The position numbers and the translations under genes were made by a program. This document shows positions 1 to 5,997 of a DNA stretch of 7,605 nucleotides, piece by piece. The DNA lies in assembly GCA_028291305.1 (NCBI GenBank), contig JAQGII010000475.1, positions 1 through 7,605 on the forward strand. Direction: 5' to 3'. Every line of letters starts with the position of its first letter. Positions within the stretch are counted from its first letter, which is position 1. The stretch is from Caulobacteraceae bacterium. GTDB lineage: Bacteria > Pseudomonadota > Alphaproteobacteria > Caulobacterales > Caulobacteraceae. Below the pieces are notes generated by a model. That model did not search any database and was not told where the DNA came from. It saw nothing but the letters and a program-made list of their open reading frames with translations.

Positions 1-36
1 GGAACGCACAATAAAGCCCAGCTGTTCGACGGTTGA
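1..36 (+). CDS. possible C-terminal tail of an upstream gene (partial)
   Basis: Reading from base 1 gives eleven codons (GTHNKAQLFDG) and then TGA at 34-36. This could be the end of a + strand gene that begins outside the window and lies 72 nt upstream of dapB. The fragment is too short to recognise. It contains codons that are rare in the neighbouring genes (GGA, AAT, AAA), which weakens the case. This is a weak call resting only on frame and position. Confidence 0.25.
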   Translation, partial: GTHNKAQLFDG

Positions 37-71
37 CCGGCCCGGTCCGAAGAGGGATAGCCAAAGGGTGC

Positions 72-106
72 GACGGCCATCGGGCCGTCCCAAGCGGGAA
101 GACGGC
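72..106 (+). promoter_or_regulatory. hairpin-forming leader of dapB
   Basis: GACGGCC (72-78) and GGCCGTC (83-89) form a perfect 7-bp stem with a 4-nt ATCG loop just upstream of the dapB ribosome binding site. The same GCCGTC arm (84-89) could pair instead with GACGGC at 101-106, which would place the GGGAA of the ribosome binding site in the loop. There is no T-run after the stem, so it is not a typical intrinsic terminator. GC-rich DNA often gives such pairings by chance, and a regulatory role is only a suggestion. Confidence 0.25.
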
Positions 107-108
107 TC

Positions 109-906
109 ATGTCCGCGGACGGCGGGATCAGGATCGGCGTGGCGGGCGCGCGCGGACGCATGGGCCGGGTGCTGGCGGCGGCCGTGGAGGCCCGCGCCGG
201 CCTGTCCCTGACCGCCCTGTTCGGCCAGCCGGGCAGCGCGGGCTCGGTGGTGGACGGCCGCGGCCTGGTGGCGCGAGATGTGGCGCTGGCCGCCTGCGAC
301 GTGATCATCGACTTCACCAGCGGCGCGGCGTCGGCCGACTTGGCGCGCGCCTGCGCCCTGCAGGGCGGCCCCGCCCTGGTGATCGGCTCGACCGGCCTCG
401 GCGACGCCGACGAGGCGGCGGTGGCCGCCGCCGCCCAGGCCATCCCCATCGTCAAGTCGGGCAACTTCTCCCTGGGCGTGAACCTGCTGCTCGGCCTGGT
501 CGCCCAGGCGGCGCGGGTCCTGCCCGCCAGCGCCTACGACATCGAGGTGTTCGAGGCCCATCACAGGCGCAAGGTCGATGCCCCCTCGGGCACCGCCCTG
601 ATGCTGGGCCAAGCGGCGGCCGGGGGGCGCGGGGTCGCCCTGACGGACGTGGAGGCGCGGACGCGGGACGGCCTGACCGGGCCGCGCCCCGAGGGCCAGA
701 TCGGCTTTTCGGTGATGCGGGCGGGCGGCATCGTCGGCGAGCACAGCGTCCTCTTCGCCGCCGAGGACGAGATCCTCACCCTGTCGCACTCCGCGCGCGA
801 CCGCAGCCTGTTCGCCAGGGGCGCGGTGGAGGCTGCGGCCTGGCTGGCGGGAAAGCCTGCCGGTCTCTACGACATGCAGGACGTGCTCGGCCTCGCCGGA
901 CCCTAG
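109..906 (+). CDS. dapB: 4-hydroxy-tetrahydrodipicolinate reductase
   Basis: DapB reduces the DapA product to tetrahydrodipicolinate with NAD(P)H in the cytoplasm, on the diaminopimelate/lysine pathway that feeds peptidoglycan. The 265-residue length is normal for the family. An N-terminal Rossmann fold shows GARGRMG at 13-19, DFT at 68-70 and GSTG at 93-96 (GTTG is usual). The substrate domain has SGNFSLGVN at 117-125 and the signature around H151-H152-R-R-K155 followed by DAPSGTAL (157-164), matching the catalytic His pair and Lys known for DapB. The C-terminus ends normally in a DVLGL-type motif. The ATG at 109 is preceded by GGGAAG (96-101) at 7-nt spacing. The TAG stop is the first three bases of a repeat element (904-1018). 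All key residues are present, so this should be a working enzyme. Confidence 0.97.
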   Translation: MSADGGIRIGVAGARGRMGRVLAAAVEARAGLSLTALFGQPGSAGSVVDGRGLVARDVALAACDVIIDFTSGAASADLARACALQGGPALVIGSTGLGDADEAAVAAAAQAIPIVKSGNFSLGVNLLLGLVAQAARVLPASAYDIEVFEAHHRRKVDAPSGTALMLGQAAAGGRGVALTDVEARTRDGLTGPRPEGQIGFSVMRAGGIVGEHSVLFAAEDEILTLSHSARDRSLFARGAVEAAAWLAGKPAGLYDMQDVLGLAGP

Positions 907-1018
907 CGCACGTCAGGCGAAAGTGGATACCGGTTTCGCCGCCCGACGTGCTCTAACGCTATGATTTAGAGCCTTTTTATCCGGTTCAAACGATTCCATT
1001 TGAACCGGCAAGGCTCTA
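904..1018. repeat. 115-bp double-hairpin intergenic repeat, copy 1
   Basis: This matches 6763-6877 at 109 of 115 positions with no gaps. It has two hairpin modules. The first runs from TAGCGCACGTC (904-914) to GACGTGCTCTA (944-954), with an inner stem GGCGAAA/TTTCGCC (916-922/934-940). The second has outer arms TAGAGCC/GGCTCTA (967-973/1012-1018) and an inner 10-bp stem CCGGTTCAAA/TTTGAACCGG (981-990/999-1008) around an 8-nt loop. The first three bases are the dapB stop codon, and the last three, read on the - strand, are the stop codon of the facing small membrane-protein gene. The element fills the whole gap between two convergent genes. It resembles palindromic intergenic repeats known in alphaproteobacteria (RIME / Bru-RS type), although I cannot confirm family membership. 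Confidence 0.9.
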
Positions 1019-1348
1019 GCGGACCTCGTCCAGCACCGCCGGCGCGGCGTCCGGCCGCGGATCATGCACCCGCGCACGCTCCAGCGCCCGCCGGATCCAG
1101 AAGGTGAAGGCGATCAGCACCACAAACCCGACGGCCAGGCCGGCTGCGGTCGCCGTCCAGAGGGACCAGTGGACCAGCCGCCAGAAGACCAGCGCGGCGA
1201 TGACGGCCGCCAAGCCCGCCGGCCACAGCGCCGACAGGGACAGCTTCAGGGCGCTGTCCATCGACATCCGGCCGGACTCCAGCGCCCGCAGCGCATCGGC
1301 GTGGCCCTTGTCGAACTGACTTTGCGCGCCCTGCACGAGCTTGTTCAT
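1016..1348 (-). CDS. small two-helix membrane protein, unknown function
   Basis: I do not recognise this gene. From the ATG at 1348 it encodes 110 residues: a polar N-terminus with repeated Gln, Lys and Asp (1-40), two hydrophobic segments at about 41-59 and 63-85 separated by a very short turn, and a charged C-terminal tail (86-110) rich in Arg, Asp and Pro. It is probably an inner-membrane helical hairpin with both ends on the same side. A TTG six codons upstream (1366) would give 116 residues, but I prefer the ATG because a GGGGG lies about 8 nt before it and nothing similar precedes the TTG. The gene follows the VanZ-like gene by 72 nt on the same strand, so co-transcription is possible. 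Its stop codon lies inside the repeat element at its 3' end. Confidence 0.7.
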   Translation of the reverse strand: MNKLVQGAQSQFDKGHADALRALESGRMSMDSALKLSLSALWPAGLAAVIAALVFWRLVHWSLWTATAAGLAVGFVVLIAFTFWIRRALERARVHDPRPDAAPAVLDEVR

Positions 1349-1420
1349 GGACGGGACCCCCAACAACGGCCAAGCCTGACATAGGATCGGCGTGGCTGGA
1401 AGCGGTCGATGCGCGCGGCC

Positions 1421-1816
1421 TCAGGCCGTCAGCGTCGCGCGGCGGGCGCCCGCCGCGCGCAGGACCGCCTGCACCAGGCCCACGCCCGCGACTGCGCCGA
1501 GCGCCTTGACGATGGCGTCCACGAGGCCGGGATCGCGATGCGGGACGAAGCCCTGGCCGATCTCCAGCGCCACCGCCGCGACCGCCAGGCCGACGGCCAG
1601 CAGGCGCGGACGGCGCGGATAGGCCGCCGCCAGCAACGCCCCCAGGACCAGATAGGCGGCGAACCGCTCGATCTGGGGAAAGCCGAACTGCGGCCGGTCC
1701 TTGAGCGGCCCCCAGGTCATGACCGCGATGGCCAGGGCCAGGGTCCATCCGGCGGCCAGGCTGGTCAGCCTGACGGGCCTAGCGTCCAAGAGCGCTGAAA
1801 GCTGTGTGTCCGGCAC
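1421..1816 (-). CDS. VanZ-like family membrane protein
   Basis: This 131-residue protein is almost entirely membrane: hydrophobic segments lie at about 17-36, 50-66, 72-90 and 100-120. The third segment and following loop carry the pattern of VanZ-like proteins: E85-x-x-Q88, then H93-R94-D95, then D100, followed by a Gly-containing last helix (G107, G111). VanZ itself gives low-level teicoplanin resistance in enterococci. The role of the short proteobacterial relatives is unknown, so no resistance function should be read into this one. The position before the last helix that is often Asn is Lys (K104) here. The start is GTG at 1816, with no in-frame ATG until residue 33 inside the first membrane segment. 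It is followed on the same strand by the small two-helix membrane protein. VanZ-like membership is likely but rests on motif pattern alone. Confidence 0.75.
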   Translation of the reverse strand: MPDTQLSALLDARPVRLTSLAAGWTLALAIAVMTWGPLKDRPQFGFPQIERFAAYLVLGALLAAAYPRRPRLLAVGLAVAAVALEIGQGFVPHRDPGLVDAIVKALGAVAGVGLVQAVLRAAGARRATLTA

Positions 1817-1946
1817 GCCTGTTTTTCCGCAATGTCATGGGTCCGGCCGGGCGGGACGCGGGGTCGCGAAACGATTGGCGGCGGACCGCTTCCCTTTTAG
1901 CCCATGTCGAGGCGGCGGCGGAACACTTCCTCTGCAACAAACCCGC

Positions 1947-2915
1947 TTAGGCCGCGCGGGCGCCGGCCGCCCTCCAGCCCGGCGGCGCCGCCACCGGACG
2001 GTCGGCGCCGGCCCCGGCGATCTGGTAGCCGCGCGGCTGGTCGAAATAGGCGTAGCCGAAATCGTGCTTGAGGTGGCGGTCCAGGATGGCGCCCAGCACC
2101 GCCAGGTCGGCCGGCGAGAAGCGCGTGTCGCCGGCGCCGTCGGGACGCACCGGCTTCTCGTCAACGCCGGGATCCTGGTGGCGGGCCATCACCTCCTTGG
2201 AACCCACGGCGATGCCGGCCTTGAGGTCGGCGTCCGTCAGGTCCAACCGGAAATGGCGGGCCAGGGCGCGCAGGTTCTCCAGCGGATCCCGGCGGAAGTC
2301 CTCGTAGCGCAGGACCAGGGTCTGCTCGGGATAGCGCTCGGCGATCGCGCCCCACTGGTTGGCGAAGCGCACATACCACCAGGCGTCGCAGACATAGGCC
2401 TTGCCGCGCGGGTCGCCCGCCACATAGCGGCTGAACGGCACGTCATACTCGCGGCGCCACTTCTCGTAGTTGGAGATCATCAGGTCGCGCACGTCGCGCA
2501 CCACCACCGCATAGGGCGGCGGGCGGCGCAGGGACCGCAGCCAGCGCCATTGCAGGGCGTAGGGCGGGATGGAGTGGGAGCTGGCGATCCGCGGCAGGTG
2601 GGGATGGCGGCGCGGATGCTTGGGATGGCCGATCAGCTCGTTGGAAGAGGCGTTGTTGAAATAGCGCGGCGGCTCGACGCCATAGCGGTGGGCCAGGGCG
2701 TGGCTCAGCATCCACTTGATCCAATGGGTGCCCGAGTGCTGGCCGGTAACCAGGAATCCCTGGAAGTCGACGTACTTCAATATCGCCAGATTGGCGGTGT
2801 GACGATTTAGGCAATGGGCCCCGAACACCAGATCGGACACCGTGTCCGTGCGTCGGCCCGAAGCAGAGGCTGCGAGGTCGAGCGAGGTCGCCGCCGGGAA
2901 AGTCTGATGCTGCAT
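1947..2915 (-). CDS. sulfotransferase family protein (PAPS-dependent)
   Basis: At 322 residues this matches cytosolic/Golgi-type sulfotransferases, which move the sulfuryl group of PAPS to hydroxyl or amino groups of carbohydrates, lipids or small molecules. The 5'-phosphosulfate loop is at about 54-68, containing Q-H-S-G-T-H-W (59-65; PKSGTTW is common). A SSHS strand lies at 112-115. The 3'-phosphate site is R140 through S148 within VVVRDVRDLMISNY (137-150). A Y-E-D-F motif at 204-207 is also typical. The last 25 residues are an Ala/Pro/Gly-rich tail outside the fold. The ATG at 2915 suits the family; the ribosome binding site is weak. No PAPS-forming or glycosyltransferase genes are nearby, so the acceptor cannot be guessed. 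It stands alone between a VanZ-like gene and a LysR gene on the same strand and is probably an accessory gene. Confidence 0.9.
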   Translation of the reverse strand: MQHQTFPAATSLDLAASASGRRTDTVSDLVFGAHCLNRHTANLAILKYVDFQGFLVTGQHSGTHWIKWMLSHALAHRYGVEPPRYFNNASSNELIGHPKHPRRHPHLPRIASSHSIPPYALQWRWLRSLRRPPPYAVVVRDVRDLMISNYEKWRREYDVPFSRYVAGDPRGKAYVCDAWWYVRFANQWGAIAERYPEQTLVLRYEDFRRDPLENLRALARHFRLDLTDADLKAGIAVGSKEVMARHQDPGVDEKPVRPDGAGDTRFSPADLAVLGAILDRHLKHDFGYAYFDQPRGYQIAGAGADRPVAAPPGWRAAGARAA

Positions 2916-3072
2916 CGCTCTGTTCCGTGGACCTGGGTTTTCCGGAACGGCACAGCTTGACTCACATCTGAGTTCACTGCCCCGGGAGGGGCGAGGTTAC
3001 TGGTGTAGCCGCGGTTCATAATCCCCGCATATCCACATGGGCTGTTAAGCTGGGACGGATAATCCCCGTCTG
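2916..3072. promoter_or_regulatory. upstream region of the sulfotransferase gene
   Basis: This 157-nt gap presumably holds the sulfotransferase promoter, but I see no convincing -35/-10 pair. Three small features stand out: a direct repeat ATAATCCCCG at 3018-3027 and 3059-3068 with starts exactly 41 bp apart, a short inverted repeat ACTCA-CATC-TGAGT at 2960-2973, and a C/G-rich near-palindrome at 2980-2991. Any of these could bind a regulator such as the LysR protein encoded upstream, but that is speculative. Confidence 0.3.
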
Positions 3073-3108
3073 GAGCACGTCGGGCGAAAATGGATACCGG
3101 TTTCGCCG
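3073..3108. repeat. truncated third copy of the intergenic repeat
   Basis: The segment reads GGAGCACGTC, then GGGCGAAAATGGATACCGG, then TTTCGCC. Allowing a few substitutions it matches the first 36 or so bases of the 115-bp elements. The closing arm GACGTGCTC and the whole second hairpin are missing, and the match stops 5 nt short of the LysR stop codon. It keeps the inner stem GGCGAAA/TTTCGCC. Confidence 0.8.
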
Positions 3109-3113
3109 AGGCC

Positions 3114-4067
3114 CTAGGCGAGCAGCGCCGGCGCCTCGGCCGGCGTTTCGGCGAAGCGCGGGGACGCCCTGCGGCCGGGCGCCTCGGCGGTCGAGGTCAG
3201 GAATTCGGCGAACAGCTTCAGCGGCAGGGGCATGTGCCGGCGGCTGGGATAGTAGAGGAAGAAGCCCTGGAACGGGACGGCGTGGTCCTCCAGCAGGGGC
3301 GCCAGGTCGCCGGCCTCCAGGTGGGGGCGGGCGTAGGTCTCGATGACATAGCCGATCCCGGCGCCGTCGACCGCGGCGCTGAGCAGGAAGTTGCCGTTGT
3401 CGGTCACCAGGCTGCCGGAAACCTGCGCCTCCACCGTGCGCGCGCCGTCCAGGAAGGCCCAGGGATAGAGGCGCCCGCTACGGGTCCGGAACAGGATGCA
3501 ATTGTGCCGGGCCAGGTCGGCGGGCCGCTCGGGCCGGCCGTTGGCGGCGATGTAGGCCGGCGAGGCGACCGCCAGGAAGCGGCTGGGCTCGCCAACGCGG
3601 ATGGCGACCATGTCCTGCGGGATGGCGGCCTTGTCGCGGATGCCGGCGTGCACGGCGGCGTCGAGGTCGGCCTCGTCGGTGATCGCCACCTCCACCTGGA
3701 TCGCCGGGTGGGCGGCCAGGAAGCGGGCCACCATCGGCGCCACGACCATCGACAGGGACAGGCTGGACACCGACAGTTTCAGCAGGCCGGCGGGTTCGGC
3801 GCGGAAGGTGTTCAGCCCCTCGAAGGCCCCGTCCAGCTCCTCCAGGGCGCGCTGGACGCGCTCCAGCAGATAGGCGCCCGCCTCGGTCAGGGCGACGCTG
3901 CGGGTGGTGCGGTTCAGGAGGCGCAGGCCGAGGCGGTCTTCCAGGGTGCGCACCGACTGGCTGACGCTGGAGGTCGACAGGCCGAGCCGCGCGGCGGCCT
4001 TGACGAAGCTGCCTCGCTCGGCCACCGCGGCGAACACCTTCAATTTCTCGAAATCGGACGCGCGCAC
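3114..4067 (-). CDS. LysR-family transcriptional regulator
   Basis: This has the standard LysR layout and length (about 317 residues). An N-terminal winged helix-turn-helix spans about 5-65, with the typical FAAVAERGSFVKAAARLGLS stretch, a recognition helix SSVSQSVRTLEDRLG, and the wing NRTTRSVALTEAG. It is followed by a linker helix and an effector-binding domain (about 90-295) containing the usual ASPAYIAANG-P and PADLARHNC segments. The C-terminal 20 or so residues are an Ala/Pro/Glu tail. The subgroup looks like the CrgA/DsdC-like regulators, and the ligand is unknown. There is no ATG near the start. GTG at 4067 has GGGAG 8 nt upstream; the adjacent TTG at 4070 is the alternative. LysR regulators often control a divergent neighbour, but here the adjoining gene (dut) ends toward it, so the target is not evident. 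The downstream sulfotransferase gene is a candidate. Confidence 0.95.
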   Translation of the reverse strand: MRASDFEKLKVFAAVAERGSFVKAAARLGLSTSSVSQSVRTLEDRLGLRLLNRTTRSVALTEAGAYLLERVQRALEELDGAFEGLNTFRAEPAGLLKLSVSSLSLSMVVAPMVARFLAAHPAIQVEVAITDEADLDAAVHAGIRDKAAIPQDMVAIRVGEPSRFLAVASPAYIAANGRPERPADLARHNCILFRTRSGRLYPWAFLDGARTVEAQVSGSLVTDNGNFLLSAAVDGAGIGYVIETYARPHLEAGDLAPLLEDHAVPFQGFFLYYPSRRHMPLPLKLFAEFLTSTAEAPGRRASPRFAETPAEAPALLA

Positions 4068-4176
4068 CAACCAGACTCCCGCAACCCGGCGAAGCTAGGG
4101 CGGCCAGTTCTCGGCGATATTGCAGGATCGATACGAAGGGACGCGCGGCGCGCCTCGGCGCCCGCCTGCCCGAAAT
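4068..4176. promoter_or_regulatory. gap between dut and the LysR gene
   Basis: This stretch must hold the LysR promoter on the - strand and the 3' end of the dut transcript. It contains a palindrome GGCGCGCC (4147-4154) and a loosely symmetric AT-rich site centred on ATCGAT (4127-4132), flanked by TTGC (4120-4123) and GAA (4135-4137). The latter could be an autoregulatory T-N11-A type LysR site. The symmetry is poor and I give it little weight. No intrinsic terminator with a T-run is seen after dut. Confidence 0.25.
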
Positions 4177-4632
4177 TCAGCCGTGGCCGGTCGAACCGAA
4201 ACCGCCGGCGCCGCGGGCGGTGTCGTCCAGGCTGTCCACCTCGCGCCAGGTCGCGCTAGCCACGGGGGCGATCACCATCTGGGCGATGCGGTCGCCGCGG
4301 CGGATGGTGAAGTCCTCGGCGCCGAGGTTGATCAGGATCACCTGCACCTCGCCGCGATAGTCGCTGTCGACGGTGCCGGGCGTGTTCAGGCAGGTGATCC
4401 CGGCCTTGGCCGCCAGGCCCGAGCGCGGCCGGATCTGGGCTTCGAAGCCGGGCGGCACGGCGATGCACAGGCCCGTGGGCGCCCGGTCGCGCGCGCCGGG
4501 GCGCAGCACCATGGGCTCGCCCTCGGGCACGGCCGCGCGCAGGTCCATGCCCGCGGCGCCGGGGGTCTCATAGGCCGGCAGGGGCAGGCCCTCGGCGTGG
4601 GGCAGGCGGCGGATGGCGATCTCTGGCTTCAT
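4177..4632 (-). CDS. dut: dUTP diphosphatase (dUTPase)
   Basis: Dut hydrolyses dUTP to dUMP and pyrophosphate. This keeps uracil out of DNA and supplies dUMP for dTMP synthesis; the family works as a cytoplasmic homotrimer with Mg2+. The 151-residue length is normal and all five family motifs are in order: AAGMDLRA (26-33), [10 protein letters not shown] (69-78), [14 protein letters not shown] (83-96) with catalytic D89, [10 protein letters not shown] (111-120), and the C-terminal Gly-rich arm [10 protein letters not shown] (140-149) that closes over the active site. The ATG at 4632 is chosen by family length; its ribosome binding site is weak. It starts 31 nt after the coaBC stop on the same strand, so it is probably co-transcribed with coaBC and translated from that message. 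This neighbour pair is common in bacteria. Confidence 0.97.
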   Translation of the reverse strand: MKPEIAIRRLPHAEGLPLPAYETPGAAGMDLRAAVPEGEPMVLRPGARDRAPTGLCIAVPPGFEAQIRPRSGLAAKAGITCLNTPGTVDSDYRGEVQVILINLGAEDFTIRRGDRIAQMVIAPVASATWREVDSLDDTARGAGGFGSTGHG

Positions 4633-4663
4633 CGGGATGTTCTTGCCGGATTCGCCGGTTTTG

Positions 4664-5863
4664 TCAGGTCAGGGCGGTGGCGATCCGCTGGGCCAGCTGC
4701 CGGGCGATTTCCGCCTTGGAGGCCGTCGGCCAGGTCTCGGTGCCCTCGGCGGTGACGAACAGCACCGCGTTCTCGTCGCCGCCCATGACGCCGGGATGGC
4801 TCACGTCGTTGGCCACGATCCAGTCGCAGCCCTTGCGCAGCCGCTTGGCGCGGGCATGCTCCTCCACGTCGTGGGTCTCGGCGGCGAAGCCGACCACCAG
4901 CGTCGGCCGCTGCGGGCCGTGCTGCGACAGGATCGCCAGGATGTCGGGGTTCTCGACCAGGGTCAGCTCATGACCCTTGGCGGCCTTCTTGATCTTCAGC
5001 TCCTGCGCCATCGCCGGGCGCCAGTCCGCCACCGCCGCCACGAACACCGCCGCATCCGCCGGCAGGGCCGCGCGGCAGGCGGCCAGCATCTGGTCTGCCG
5101 TCTCCACGGCCACGCGCTTGACCCCCGGCGACGCATGCAGGGCGGTCGGGCCCGACACCAGCACCACCTGCGCGCCCATCTTCTCGAGGGCCTCGGCGAC
5201 GGCGTAGCCCTGCTTGCCGCTGGACCGGTTGGTCATCACCCGCACGGGATCGATCGGCTCGACGGTCGGTCCGGCGGTGACCAAGATCCGCTTGCCGACG
5301 AGGGGCCGGGCGGCCCTGTCCGTCAGCGCCGCCTGGATGGCGTCGAAAATCTCCGGCGGCTCGGCCAGGCGGCCGGGGCCGAACTCGCCGCAGGCCATCG
5401 CCCCCTCGTCCGGACCGACCAGGGTCACCCCGCGCGAGCCCAGGGTCTTGGCATTGGCCTGGGTCGCCGGGTGCAGCCACATGCGCACGTTCATGGCCGG
5501 CGCCATCAGGATGGGGGTGTCGGTGGCCAGCAGGGCGGTGGAGGCCAGGTCGTCGGCCAGGCCGAGGGCCGCCTTGGCCATCAGGTCGGCGGTGGCCGGC
5601 GCGACCACGATCAGGTCGGCCGAGCGCGACAGCTCGATGTGGCCCATCTCCGCTTCGTCGGTCAGGGAGAACAGCTCGCCGTAGACCTTGTCCTCGGCCA
5701 AGGCGCCCAGCGACAGGGGGGTGACGAACTGGGCTCCCGCGCGCGTCAGGATCGGGCGCACAAGCACCTCCGCCTTGCGCAGCAGGCGCACCAGCTCCAG
5801 CACCTTGTAGGCCGCCACGCCGCCGCCGACGATCAGAAGGACCCGTTTGCCCTGGATCGACAT
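4664..5863 (-). CDS. coaBC: bifunctional phosphopantothenoylcysteine decarboxylase / phosphopantothenate-cysteine ligase
   Basis: CoaBC (Dfp) carries out two consecutive cytoplasmic steps of coenzyme A synthesis: CTP-dependent joining of 4'-phosphopantothenate to cysteine, then FMN-dependent decarboxylation to 4'-phosphopantetheine. The N-terminal CoaC domain (about 1-180) shows GGGVAAYK (13-20), catalytic H75 in MGHIELSR, the PAMN motif ending at N125, and C158 in the ACGEFGPGR lid. The C-terminal CoaB domain (about 187-399) shows [13 protein letters not shown] (196-208), TNRSSGKQG (211-219), AAVADWRP (276-283) and the Lys cluster K290-I-K-K293. The 399-residue length is normal and all catalytic residues are in place. 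The ATG at 5863 has a strong GGGGG site (5870-5874). The gene leads a probable coaBC-dut operon. It is divergent from the lipoprotein gene, with which it shares a 134-nt promoter region. Confidence 0.97.
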   Translation of the reverse strand: MSIQGKRVLLIVGGGVAAYKVLELVRLLRKAEVLVRPILTRAGAQFVTPLSLGALAEDKVYGELFSLTDEAEMGHIELSRSADLIVVAPATADLMAKAALGLADDLASTALLATDTPILMAPAMNVRMWLHPATQANAKTLGSRGVTLVGPDEGAMACGEFGPGRLAEPPEIFDAIQAALTDRAARPLVGKRILVTAGPTVEPIDPVRVMTNRSSGKQGYAVAEALEKMGAQVVLVSGPTALHASPGVKRVAVETADQMLAACRAALPADAAVFVAAVADWRPAMAQELKIKKAAKGHELTLVENPDILAILSQHGPQRPTLVVGFAAETHDVEEHARAKRLRKGCDWIVANDVSHPGVMGGDENAVLFVTAEGTETWPTASKAEIARQLAQRIATALT

Positions 5864-5886
5864 GTCGCACCCCCAGCCGAGCCGAT

Positions 5887-5916
5887 CTCATAGCGGTTTT
5901 CAGGCCCACTAGACAA
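5887..5916 (-). promoter_or_regulatory. candidate coaBC promoter
   Basis: On the - strand TTGTCT (5911-5916) and TATGAG (5887-5892) are 18 nt apart, and the latter sits inside GCTATGAG, which resembles the Caulobacter housekeeping -10. This would start transcription about 17-18 nt before the coaBC ATG. The -35 overlaps that of the divergent lipoprotein promoter. This is a prediction from matches only. Confidence 0.4.
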
Positions 5917-5938
5917 ACGCCGAACGATGTTCTTTATT
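5910..5938 (+). promoter_or_regulatory. candidate promoter of the lipoprotein gene
   Basis: TAGACA (5910-5915, five of six matches to TTGACA) is followed after exactly 17 nt by TTTATT (5933-5938, four of six matches to TATAAT). The predicted start is near 5945, about 52 nt before the ATG at 5998. The -10 lies inside the SOS box at 5929-5943, a classic position for repression by LexA. Confidence 0.5.
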
Positions 5939-5943
5939 TGTTC
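5929..5943 (+). promoter_or_regulatory. LexA binding site (alphaproteobacterial SOS box)
   Basis: GTTCTTTATTTGTTC is a perfect match to GTTC-N7-GTTC, the direct-repeat LexA site known for alphaproteobacteria, with the AT-rich spacer usual for such sites. It overlaps the predicted -10 of the lipoprotein promoter and lies 54 nt before that gene's ATG. It is 65 nt from the coaBC start on the other side, upstream of that gene's predicted promoter. In DNA this GC-rich, such a match within a single short intergenic region is unlikely by chance. A preceding GAAC at 5922-5925 also gives an inverted GAAC-GAT-GTTC. Confidence 0.7.
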
Positions 5944-5997
5944 CCGGCTGATCGGGTGAGGCCGTCAACACATCGGCATCAGGTGGGAGAATCCACA

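Noticed and set aside
33..956. Long + strand open frame of 307 codons overlapping dapB
   Set aside because: It is an out-of-frame shadow of dapB, with an Arg/Gly-rich composition typical of frame +1/+2 reading in GC-rich DNA and no family motifs.
967..1018. Calling the second hairpin of the repeat an intrinsic terminator
   Set aside because: The T-run (CTTTTTAT) lies before the inner stem on the + strand, and on the - strand an A-run follows it, so neither orientation has the required U-tract right after the stem.
1701..2810. Long + strand open frame opposite the sulfotransferase gene
   Set aside because: Antisense shadow; the - strand frame carries clear PAPS-binding motifs and this one shows none.
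4120..4137. Possible T-N11-A LysR operator around ATCGAT upstream of the LysR gene
   Set aside because: The half-sites are not properly symmetric, and short AT-containing sites like this occur by chance.
3090..4259. 389-codon + strand open frame
   Set aside because: Antisense shadow of the LysR gene, Gly/Gln/Arg-rich with no recognisable fold.
4613..5893. 426-codon + strand open frame
   Set aside because: Antisense shadow of coaBC, His/Gly/Arg-rich; coaBC has all its catalytic residues on the other strand.
5938..5997. TTG start 20 codons upstream of the lipoprotein ATG
   Set aside because: It would lie within the SOS box and before the predicted transcript start, has no ribosome binding site, and would bury the lipoprotein signal peptide.
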